The position numbers and the translations under genes were made by a program. From contig PJRA01000506.1 of NCBI GenBank assembly GCA_016987375.1, positions 688,393 to 723,248 of the forward strand: a stretch of 34,856 bases of DNA. The letters run 5' to 3'. The DNA is from Brachionus koreanus. Lineage: Eukaryota > Rotifera > Eurotatoria > Ploima > Brachionidae. Each line of letters opens with the position of its first letter. Position 1 is the stretch's first letter. Shown here piece after piece: positions 9,847 through 20,400 of this stretch. The notes under the pieces were generated by a model. That model did not search any database. It had not been told where the DNA came from and saw only the letters and a list, made by a program, of their open reading frames with translations.

Positions 9847-12509
9847 CTAAAGAAAAATATCTGGTTTAAAATATTGGCTGATTATTGCTATTGATTTTTA
9901 GAATTTTTTTATAACAATCATGCTTTAGCATGGATAGCAAAAATTGAAAAGCACAGAAAAACGAGTGAAATTTTTTGCATTTATGTATGCATTGGTAAGT
10001 ATTTCAAATGAGTAGAATCACGTTGAATTTTAGACTAGCATATAAAAGCTAACAACCTTCACATTAGTATTTTTAATTAAATATAGAATGGGACTAGGAA
10101 ATTTTGATTATTTTTTATATTATTTTTTTTTTCAATTTTTTCATAAGATGAATTAGAAAATTTGCTTTAGAATTTATTTTTATTCAATTTGAGAAATTAT
10201 CTTAACTTTATCAGAGTTAATTTTTTAATTTTTTTAAAATCTAATAAAAAAAATTAATAGAAAATTTAAAAACAAAGTATAATTTCAACAATATTTTAAA
10301 AGCGACTGATTAAAAAAATCAATATGAGTTAAATAATTAGCTTAAACAAATTTTTTAAAATAATGAAATCTTTCTAGCTTTTAAATTCAAAGTAATAAAA
10401 AAAAGTTGGGATATTTAAAAGAAGTATTTATTGCCTAAAATTTCCTTATCCAGCACTAATTTTACTTGAATTCCAAAAAAAATTCAAAATTTTGCCAACA
10501 AATAATATTCAAACAAATTTTTCAAAATAATTTTTTAAATTCTGAATCATTTTAAATTTTCCGAGGAAAAAATTTTTGATGTTGCTATTTTAGAAGCAAC
10601 AAATATATCGATAAAAGATGTTCATACTTTTAGAGAAAGGTAACCATTGTCTCAATTTATTAAATCGTTTTTCCACTGATAAGTTAAGTTTAAAAAAATT
10701 TAAGGAAGAGCCAGATATTTGGGAATTTTTGATACTATAGAAAAATAATAAACTCTAAGTAAAATTGGTGCTTTATTCAGAAATTTAATCTTTACAAAAT
10801 TAACATGCCGAATTTTTTTGATGCTTAAAAATTAATCTTCTGCTTTATATGAAAAAAACTTAAAATAAGTTAATAATATTCTTGTTTCTTTTATATTTAA
10901 ATTTATCATGTATTTGGTGATTAAATAGAATTGGTTTTATGAACTTAAACTGAAACTTGAATCAATAAAAACAAAAATTTGAAGAGACTTTTCGAAAAGG
11001 AGTATAATCGAATAAAATTTTGAATACAAGTTAAATTTGAATTAAATATAATTTTAATTAATATTTGAAATTATATTCGAAAAGTACATGCTTTTAAAAT
11101 AAAAATTCTGTCATTATCACTTAATGAAATGACAAAATAAATTATATTTACTGACAATAAAGAAATTTACTGACGGATTAAATATCTTCAGTATGACAAA
11201 TTAAACTAAAAGCATGATGAAAAATTTTTTAATTTTTGTAACTAAATCTAAAACTGAAAGTTGAAAAGTTATTTTAGAATTTAAAATCTGAACATAATTT
11301 TAATTCCGACATTTTTTTGATTTTTATATGCTTTTAATATTATAAAATTAATTTTAAAAATTTCTCTTATATATTTCACACTTACATTTAAATCATTTCT
11401 TTTTCAAACTTAAATAATTAATATTTAACAAATTATTGGCTTTTTTATCAAAAAAAAAACTATAGAATCAATTTTATTAGAATTTATTTTTATATCGATA
11501 TTTTTCAAATTTAAAATTTCTCATATTTTTTTTATGAACTAAGTACATGAGGCGGAAAGTGAGGACATTCCAAACTGCCTGGGTTAATAGCCCAAACTAT
11601 TTTTTTAATAAAATAAAATAATTACACTTTATTAAAAATAAAAGTATTAATTCAAAAAATAAAATCAACAATATATTTTGTAAGTAGGAGAAATATTTTT
11701 GAGGAAATTTGTCACCATATTTTATACTTTTGTCATCTCAAAAAAATTTAAGCCGAATAAAATAAATTGATAAATTAAAAATTTTTTAATTTTTTATTTG
11801 AAAAATTTGAATTTTTAACAAATTTTAACAAATTCAAAAATTTCTGTGTTTGTGAGTTGTTGTTTTTTTATATATTTAAGGCAGCTTATTATCTATTATT
11901 ATGAGTTTTGGAAAAAATTAAAGAAAACTTTTACATTGTGTATCAGATTTTCATTTGAGTTTTATTAACTCCTGCTACATCAGCTCCACCAGAAAAGCTT
12001 TTTTTCTTATTCCGGATATAGTTTATGGGATAGTCGTGATTAACTAACAAGATAAATTCCAAAAATAATAGAAAATTCATATTGAATGTTTAAAATTTGA
12101 CCAAAATATTCGTAAGCTTAAAATATCAAGCTCGAATTTATTTTTTAATATTTTTTAATTCGAATTTTTCCATGAATTTTTTTATTATTCAATTATTTTT
12201 TGCTTATTTCTTTTAATATTAAATTTAATATTCAATGCTTTCCTTTTTGATTCAAAATTTTGAACTCATGAAATATGTTTAGTGGAAGGTGATATTGAGT
12301 GCTTGGTTCAATACACTTTGAGCTGATTCAAGACGCTCGTGCTATAAATAAGGAGCTTTATCCTGAATAATTAAAACGAATTTTTCACTTCAAGAAAGAT
12401 TTTCTTCTTTTGCCATCAAATATTTGCAAAAAAAAGTGGTTTTAGTGGTAAACGTCATTATTGGAAAAAAGGCTTATCAGCAACAGGAGTAATTTGTCAA
12501 ATATAACTA
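9847..12509. other. Intergenic, AT-rich, RpS16 promoter side
   Basis: About 2.7 kb without a supported gene. It must contain the RpS16 promoter. Small features only: a CATGC-TTTA-GCATG hairpin near 9920 and a GC-richer patch at 11546-11600 with TGGG-TTAATAG-CCCA. The last few hundred bases (from about 12280) may belong to the mariner relic that follows. Confidence 0.45.
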
Positions 12510-12935
12510 GTGGAAGGTGAAAATATGCTAAAAGTAAGAAGGGTACATAAGTTGTTCAAAAAATTTAATAGTGGTGCTTTTAGAGAAAGAAAGGGTCAGG
12601 TAAACCAACCGTTCTCGATCAGAATGGTCTGTACACAGCTGTTGGGAGAAACCCCAACCTTAGTGATCGCCAATTATCAAATGACCTTTGCGAACCACAA
12701 TCGACGATACCTAGTCAACTTTATTTGATTAACAAAGCTAAAAGAAGTTTCCGAGTTATTCTTAATGATTTGACAGATTTCTTATTTCAATGACGCATTG
12801 AAATTTATAAGAAACTATAAACTACTTAAAAAACCTCTAGATGAACGGTTTTTCAGATGGATCATTACTTGTGATGAGAAGTGGATCTTTTTTCGAAATT
12901 ATGATAGTAGAAAGTCAGTCAATCGTGAAAAGAGC
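12510..12935 (+). pseudogene. Decayed mariner-family transposase
   Basis: Pieces of a mariner transposase (cut-and-paste DNA transposon) are readable in several frames. The helix-turn-helix linker VHKLFKKFNSGAF (from 12547) shifts frame near 12590 into GSGKPTVLDQNGLY and NPNLSDRQLSNDL. An LTDFLFQ-stop-RIEIYKKL segment follows, and then LDERFFRWIITCDEKWIFF around 12838-12893. ITCDEKW corresponds to the family's TGDEKW box with the first catalytic Asp. In-frame stops and at least one frameshift break it, and the second and third catalytic acids are not recognisable. No terminal inverted repeats were found. A long-dead copy. Confidence 0.8.
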
Positions 12936-13234
12936 ATGCTTTGATAGAATGATGATGTTGTGTTTTAGTTGTGTTACTCAATGGGTTTATCTTGGATGAG
13001 AATCTCTTATTCTTTTTTATCGATCTTTTGAAGACTTCACATTGAGTATGCAAAGAATATGTCAATATTTCAAAAAAATATATCAAAAGTTGATATTGGC
13101 TGATGATTATCGAAATTAATTAGGGTTGAGAAATAAATTTCATTAACCTTGAAGATTTTAAAACAAATTTGAACAGGTTAAATCAACTCTGCTTAGTTCA
13201 ATTCAATCTTAAAACAATTTATAATTTTTTTCTC
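12936..13234. other. AT-rich spacer after the mariner relic
   Basis: Possibly the eroded 3' part of the same transposon (an ATGATGTTGTGTT stretch resembles the region after the catalytic box), but no readable protein or terminal repeat. Confidence 0.35.
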
Positions 13235-13815
13235 GACAAAAACAGCCAAAAAACACTGTTTAAACGTGAGCGTTTAAACGAAATATAAACAGAGGATAAA
13301 GGGGCGTAAAACAGCCAGAAAAAAAAACTTAATTAATTTTGTTTTAAAAAAAGAACAAAGATAAGAATTTAGACAAATTGAGCCATAAATAATTAAATTA
13401 AAATAAAATTTAACATAAAAAAATTCAACATATTTTTCAAAAATATTGTAAAGAAGTGTGTTTTATTTTGTCTAAATAGTGTTTTTGGGTGTCTGAGGTG
13501 TTTTTTATTTGTTTTTTGAGCGTTTTAGACTCTTTTTTTTAATTCTTTTGGATATAGGAGCATTAGATTTTTATTCAGGATTTTTTTAAGTGTTTAAATA
13601 GCATTGTTGGGTGTTTGAGGTGTTTTTTAATGTTTTTGACGCGTCAAAAACGGTTTAAAAACACTCTAAATGAAATATTTTGTTTTGTTTATAGAGTGTT
13701 TTTCCCTCGTTTTTATGATCCAAAAACGCAGAAAAAAAAAACGAAAACGCCCAAAAAACAGCTACCAAACGTCGTTTAAGCAGCGTTTAAACAGTGTTTT
13801 TTGCCTGTTTTTGTC
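13235..13815. mobile_element. Non-autonomous DNA element, 581 bp, with 32-bp terminal inverted repeats
   Basis: The left end 13235-13266 and right end 13784-13815 are reverse complements with one mismatch in 32 (GACAAAAACAGSC then AAAAAACACTGTTTAAACG). The interior is non-coding and structured. Two direct subrepeats (near 13475 and 13596) share GGTGT-TGAGGTGTTTTTTA, and a perfect 20-bp palindrome GTTTTTGACGCGTCAAAAAC lies at 13632-13651. The near-identical ends suggest relatively recent activity. No transposase and no clear target-site duplication. It lies about 107 bp beyond the carbonic anhydrase stop codon. Confidence 0.8.
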
Positions 13816-13921
13816 CCCTCGGGAATTTTTAAAAATTGATTTAATTAATTTTGAAAAAATCTGAGGATTAAACTAAATGGTTTAATTTTGTATTTTTAAT
13901 TTAATTAAGTAACTAGAAATT

Positions 13922-15137
13922 CTAATGAATAAAATTTAGAAAGCAAATCAGGACATAAAAAATAGATGCTTTGAAATATCCTCCAAATTTTCTAGCTGAA
14001 TTGTGTATTATACATTGTTGTTCTGAATGTGACTTTGCCAATTTTCCTGTTTCAACTCTAAAGCTTGTAGAAATTTGGCGGTTGAAAATCTTCTGCGGAT
14101 CTCTGAAATTTACTCTTAATTGATTGCGTCGAAAATTTTCCATCTTAACGCAAAATAAATTTAAGAATACTGTTGAAATTTTAATAGAAAAAAATACTTG
14201 TTCAGATGAAATATCAATATAAGTTGTAAATAAATTCCAAATAATTCCTTCGGTACAAGGAGGTGTGGTCAGACTTCCCGTATAACGATAGTAATCTAAA
14301 TTATTCAGATCAGGAAGAAAGGAGCTCAAATTGAAAGATACATTTTGCCAATCTAAAATTTAATTATTTTGTTTAAAGGAAAAAAATATTAAACAATCTT
14401 ACAGCCAGCTTTTCGAGCAACGTTTATGCCATTTAGAAGATTGTCCAATTTTTTATTCTTAACTTTACTCAACTTAGTTTTTTAGGAAAAAAATTTCATT
14501 CATCAAATTTAAAATATAAAATATAAAAATTCTACTTTGAACAAGAATCCAAGAACAGTAAAATTGCCATCAGCCGATCTATGCACCAAATGCATCTAAT
14601 AAAAATTTTATGTTAAAATCAATTTTTTTTTTAAAGCCCAATACTTCCAAAGGAAATTTTTCTCCATCTAAACGATGTTCACTTCCTTGAAAATTGTTAA
14701 AACCCCAATGGAAATGAAATTGAATAAGATCAAATTCTTTCTGAAAATTGCTTCCATTTATTGAAAATCTTTCACCTTTTATATTTTTAACAATAACTAA
14801 AATAAAAATTTAGATTTGATTTTCTTTAAACATCCAATCTACCAGTATAGCCATTATGAGATACATTCCAATTAGAATTTTTCTCATAGTTAATAAAATT
14901 TATTTTTTTCAGATTTGAATCGTATTTCAAGTAGTCTGGTGTGATATCGATTGGGGATTGCTTTTTTCCCCTACAGTTTAAGAACTCTTCTTTCCAAAAA
15001 TCCGGCCCTTGAGACTCATAATTCCAATTAGAGTCTTTTGATACACCTTTTCAATTTACTTAATTATTTTATCAAATTAATTAAATTAAATTACTCAAAG
15101 AAACTCCGAATATTAGATAAAAAATAAAGTAATGCAT
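13922..15137 (-). CDS. Alpha-carbonic anhydrase, secreted, probably GPI-anchored; seven exons
   Basis: Exons (minus strand): 15137-15095, 15046-14843, 14796-14645, 14595-14536, 14472-14403, 14352-14198 and 14143-13922 = 906 nt, 301 aa. All introns are 46-63 bp, GT..AG, in consistent phase. It interconverts CO2 and bicarbonate at a zinc. Signal peptide MHYFIFYLIFGVSL; zinc ligands in QFHFHWG (H110, H112) and MHLVHRSADG (H135); GSEHRLDG with the gatekeeper Glu; SLTTPPCTEG with catalytic Thr205. C39 and C209 probably form the disulfide of extracellular forms. The usual proton-shuttle His64 position is Tyr81 (SHNGYT). The C terminus ends in a hydrophobic tail (ASIFYVLICFLNFIH), as in CA4-type GPI-anchored enzymes. 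The last intron (54 nt) has no stop in frame, so its retention would add 18 residues. The first exon is less certain than the rest. Confidence 0.9.
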
Positions 15138-16116
15138 TTAGACTCAATAGCCTTGTCTACTTGGTAAAGAGCTTATTAATTTACGCCAATTCAAGCAAAT
15201 ATATCAAGGCTTAAAAAAATGTAAACTAGTTAAATGTTTTAATGTAAAATGATTATTTTAAGATAAAAAGGCTCTAATGAAAAATGATATTTTGCAAAAT
15301 TTTTAGCTTTTTTAATGGTAGAAAATTGTAGATAATTATTGGGATAAGTAAAGCTAGAAATTTTTTATATAAACTTTAAATAGATTCTATTTGGATTAAT
15401 TAGAATTTCTTGAGGCACATATCTAGGATTCATTAGAATTGAAGAATAATTTATTGAGAATGATATTTAAGTATCTAGAAATAATCAAATTAAGTAATCA
15501 AATTTTATTAGATGAAAAAAATATAAAACATTTAATTGTAAATTTCTCTAACACTTTCTTAGCTGAATTGGTAAATTGTTCATTTAATTTGCTGGTTGAT
15601 CTTCTTGCTTCGCATTTATTTTCTGATCATTTGGCTTTAAATAAACAAAATTGATTAGCAAATTATTAGATTGGTTTTCGGATTATTTGGAAACAAGCTT
15701 TACAAAATTAATCTAAGTTTATTTATATTTTTTAAGATTGATTTTAATATAAAAACAAACTAAGATCATCGTAATCTGAAATTCATTAAATAACTCCAAG
15801 TATTGAGATCAAAAAAGAATCTAAAACTTTTAATTTATTCAAAAAGAACACATAAAATAAAGCGTTTGCTGATTGAAAAATCATTTGTAAAAAATATCCA
15901 TAAAATGTTGTTGAATATTAAACCATTTCATAGATAAAGTAGCTAATTATCAATATATTTATAGAATTTTTTGTTTTGATCGTTTTATCAGAAAAAAAAG
16001 CAAAAATTTCTATAGATTTTTCCATTCGATTCAGAATATAATAAAAGTTTTGATTCTAATTTTTTAGTCTTTATTGATATGCTTTATGGTAGCCTTTTCC
16101 AAAAATATTGTTTACA
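15138..16116. other. Intergenic between FBXO16 and carbonic anhydrase
   Basis: About 1 kb; promoter side of carbonic anhydrase and 3' flank of FBXO16. A 19-nt leader follows an AG at 15158-15157 before the carbonic anhydrase ATG. The interval 15440-15655 is slightly more complex in sequence, but neither strand gives a frame with an ATG, splice sites or recognisable homology. Confidence 0.45.
16070..16075 (-). terminator. Poly(A) signal of FBXO16
   Basis: AATAAAG on the minus strand about 42 nt past the stop of the three-exon FBXO16 model, which supports that model's 3' end. Confidence 0.45.
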
Positions 16117-17359
16117 CTAACTTACTTCTATTTCATTTGAATTAGATGATCGGTTTAATTGATCCATTAATTGTTGTCCTTGCTTTTAAAAAAATATAAA
16201 TTTAAATAAATTTGAGAAAAAAAAAATTTTATTTACTGAAATCAAATTTTCAATGCTTTTATGAAGCACAGTGTGCTCGAGTTGCTTGCTTTGACTGATA
16301 TTTGTGTCATTTTTTTTACTTCTTAGATTTGTTGTCGACTGTTTGGAAAATTCTCTTTATTGAAAAAGTTCAAAAGTATAATAATAAATAAATTTCTAAA
16401 ATAAAGTTTAATATTCTAATTATCATTTAAAGTTACTTTTTATTTTTTTCGTCTTCGTCCAAATAATTGAATCGGTAGAAATGATTTGGATTTGAATTGT
16501 TTGCTTTCCAAGGTGGATGCTTTAGACCTAAAGGTTTTACAGGTTTTCTCGAATTAACGATGGAATTTTTTATAAATTTATTGAAGCCAAATTTTCCATA
16601 AGTCAAGTCTTCTAAATTAATTTCACTTCTCTCTGTTGTGGCCGGAGTTGACGGTTTTTTAACTGGAATGTATTGAAGTGCTTTAATATTTTCAATATAA
16701 AATTGTTTCCAGATTCCGTTTTCGAATGAATTTGGAATATAATTTAAATTCCAGCCGAACCTTAAACATTTAGGCATCCAAAGTTGATCGCATTCGGACA
16801 ACATTTTCCAGTACCAGCAAACTTGGGCGCACCTAGATAAACTTCTTGGATCCAGGTAAGAAAAAATATACAAACATATTACTCTTGGTAGAATTCGAGT
16901 AAAATCAATGTGATAGACTGGAGATATTTTATTCAACGCTTCTCTAGTTGCAAACAATTGTTTTGGCTTGCAAACTGAAAGCATTTCCTCAATAGCCTGG
17001 CGTCTTTGGCTATCATTCCAAGTTTCGAACCATTTTAGAAACAATTGTTTTCTTTCCTCATAAAGCTTTTGATTTGACTTTTCATCACTCAACGGAGTCC
17101 ATGTACTGTACAAAGTTGACTTTTCATTTTCATACGAGACAAGATTGGTATCGCCCAAAGTTTTTTTAAGCGATTTATGGGAAACACTTACGCCAGGTGG
17201 ATAAAACGGGACTCTATTCTCATTGGATTTGGATGATTTTACTTTTGAATCGTTTGTCTTTGTTTTTGTGAGAAACTCTGACTTAGTGCTTAAATTTGTT
17301 TTGCTGGAACTCAATGATTTATTTATTAACGATAGATCTTTAAAGCTTATCTCATTCAT
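16117..17359 (-). CDS. FBXO16: F-box only protein 16
   Basis: The main exon 17359-16437 holds almost all recognisable protein: YSTWTPL and FLKWFETWNDSQRR (res. 84-120), then the F-box about res. 155-195 with LPRVICLYIFSYLDPRSL and RCAQVCWYWKML, and CLRFGWNLNYIP and RFNYLD as in vertebrate FBXO16. F-box proteins bind Skp1 and recruit substrates to SCF ubiquitin ligases. Read straight through it stops at 16433 (308 aa). A GTAACT donor four codons after RFNYLD, an acceptor before 16354 and another intron 16236-16183 add exons 16354-16237 and 16182-16117 in phase, giving 368 aa with a helical, Gln/Ser-rich tail. The core is certain; the two tail exons are inferred. A perfect X-box lies about 105 bp upstream. 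An AG 15 nt before the ATG may be a splice acceptor. Confidence 0.88.
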
Positions 17360-17464
17360 TTTTAATTTTAAGCGCTAAAATATGCTCAACAAATGTTTTG
17401 GCTATTCATTATTTCAAAATCTTGTGATGATTTCAAATTTTTGCTGGCTATAAAAGAATTTTAC

Positions 17465-17478
17465 GTTGCCATAGAAAC
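17465..17478. promoter_or_regulatory. RFX X-box in the FBXO16 promoter
   Basis: GTTGCCATAGAAAC matches the RFX/DAF-19 X-box consensus RYYNYYATRRNRAC at all 14 positions and is an imperfect palindrome. It sits about 105 bp upstream of the FBXO16 ATG, within the range typical of ciliary genes. There is no other gene start within 2 kb on the far side. Confidence 0.7.
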
Positions 17479-20400
17479 CGACATTAAAATCAATAAAGCT
17501 AAAGTTCAAGGTTATTTTATTGATTTTTAACTTTAAAAAAATAACTGATATTTTTTTACTTAGCTTGCAATTATATTTTGTTTAAGAAATTGTGTAGATG
17601 TTTTTTTTTTTTAATTTAAATTTACTAAATAAATTTTTGGTAAAATTATTGCTTAACACTTTTGAATTTTCTATATTTTAATTAATATATTTTAATTGTA
17701 TGAAAATATGCTTTTTTTATTTTTAAAGTCTCTGTAATTTATTTTTTGAATATGTGTAAAATTTTATGTTTTTTAATTATTATACAAAGACTTTGATTTG
17801 ATTAATTTTTTTATAAATAAAGCAGCTAAATTTTTGATTTTTTTTGTTATGTCAGAAAAAATATATGCCTTTTTCTAATCGATCTAATAAATTATCAAGT
17901 TTATTATTTAAAAAATATTTTTGAGCTCTTGGGTCTTATATGCTATTTATTTTATGGATTTTAGGACTAAATTCATGCCTTTTAAGAAGAAAAAAGTGAT
18001 AAACAAAATCAAAAAAATCTCATAGGCGAAAACCTTTTTTACATTTATTATCGATCGATAGAGAAAAATATTATAAGAAACATACACCTAATTTTTTTTC
18101 AAAAAATACTTAAAGCAGATTAACAAATATTAAACAAAACAAGCATTTAGAAAAATTTTATTTTCTGTAGTTCCTTGTATAACAAGCAAAAAAATTTTAA
18201 TCTTAGCTATCTTAACTATAGCTAAGCATAACTGATAGAAGAAACATGAAAAAATAAAAAGCATAGGTTTAAATTAACAAACTTAGCTTTAAATGCAAGT
18301 TTCATTTTACTTAGTTTACATAATTTTGGTAACTTTCAAACACGGTGTCACATTACTAAGATAAATATTTAATATCATTTTTTAATTTATAGTTAAGAAC
18401 AATTTTAATTTATTAGATGGGTCAAATTTTAAGTTTCCTTTTTCATTGATTATTGGTTTTTTGTTTAGCTCGGATAGTTTCGTATCCTGGGTTTTCTCCT
18501 TCAATGAGCCTATCAAGACAGTTTAACATCACAAATTGATGTTTAATTTAGTTTATTGATTTTTTTTTTAAATAGTATTTTATATTCGTTTTTGAATAAG
18601 AAAAAAAAAGCAATTTTATTTTTCAAACTGAGTTTTTATTTTATGAGCAAAACAAATTTCTTTGAATAAAAAAAAATTAGCCTTTGAAATAATTTATTGA
18701 TAAAGAAAACAAATTATTTTATTTGATTAAGGAAATAAATGTTTTTTATTTTTATAAAAATCAAAATTTCTTTTGCTAAATTTAATCTTAAAGGTTTATT
18801 TGCATAATTTTAGTTACAAATGACGTAATTAAATAGAAAATTCAACCGTCAATAGACTTAAAATCTTGTATGTTATTTTTCCTAATATTTTTAGCTATGA
18901 GAAATTGTTAACTATTTTATTTTAATTTAAATTTCGGCATTTAAAAAAAAAAAAATTGCTCATTGCAGTAAGATTAAAATTTAACTTATTATTTGTTTTA
19001 ATTTTAAAATAAAATCATGGCACTGGTTTTTAAATAAATCAATGAAGGTTAAAATAATAAAAACAAAATTTTTTTTTAATTTGCTAATAACAAATAAAGT
19101 TATTTTTGATAATTTTTAGTAGCCTTATGCAAAATATTTACCCCGCAATTGATTTTCGAAACAACAGGTATATTTATAATGATTTAAGCAGATTCTACAA
19201 TTTTTCTGTTATTACCAAGTACTCTTAGTACTCTAAGTAGATAAACACATTTTGTAAATAGAAAAACTACAAATAAGCAAGAGAAATAGAGATTATAATT
19301 TAAATGAATAAAGTATCTAATCGGAAAAGTAATTAAACAAGAAATGTTTGTTTTAGAACTCTTCGTCAAAATTGAAAAGTTAAAAGTACAGTAAAAGGAT
19401 TTTTGAAAAATATTCAAGGCATAAGCATGTTTCTTATTAAAAATGTAAGAATTAATCTTAAAAAAAGCAATCAATTAGATTTGGCATAAAACAAGAACAA
19501 AAACGAGATATATTTCGTTTCATTTTATTTAAAAATAAAAAATATTATGTTTTAACAATCTTAAGCGGAATGCACTTGTTATTTATTTTTTGTTACTTAT
19601 CTAACCTTAGAGGCAGATAATTAAAATACTGTTGTTTTGACACAAAATATGCAATTAATTAAATTTTCTAATAATTGTTAAGAAATAGTTTGTTTAATAA
19701 TTAAGCTTTTTGAAAGCAAAGACCCTTAAGGAAATTGCTAGATTCTTTAAATTTTCAATCTTCTATTTTTAAATACAAATCTTTTATGTAAAATACTAAT
19801 TTAAATTTAACAACAGATGAAAGCTTTTATGATCTAGTATCTTCCTCTTCTTAAGCTTATGCTTGAATAATTGCATGGCTCGCTCAATTAATTTGAAAAT
19901 TATAAAAAGCAAAGATGCTGAATTTCTATTTATTTTAAAAAAAATAAGACATTTTTAAAAATATTCATATTTTTTTTTAATTGTTTTTGATTTTTTCAAA
20001 ATATCAATTTTAAATTGTTAGATTATTTTTCTTGATTACAGAGTAGCAATTTTTATGGATGCAGTTGTTTTTACTCAAGCAAACAATATCTAGAATATTT
20101 GATAAAAATTTAAGAGCAAATAGAAGTTGTTTTTAAGTAATTGTTAATTCATTTCTTTTGTTTGTATTTATAGATATTTCTGTTTAGTTAAGTGAGTCAT
20201 TAAAGGATGCATAAGCGTGATTAATTCAGTCACGTGCGATAATAATAAAACAACCATATCATACTTTTCTTAATAAAACTGCAATTAATAGTTTTTAGAA
20301 CAATAAAATTATTTGAGAAATTAACTTTTTGCGGCTGCTAGATTTTATCAAAATCGAAATATTAATTGATTAACTTAGGATATAAGAAAATTTATCTAGC

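Noticed and set aside
15439..15654. 71-codon plus-strand open frame
   Set aside because: Non-ATG start, no splice sites or homology; the minus strand also gives open segments, so nothing favours coding.
19184..19474. Minus-strand 96-codon open frame with hydrophobic stretches
   Set aside because: Starts at TTG, composition typical of translated AT-rich noncoding DNA, no known domain.
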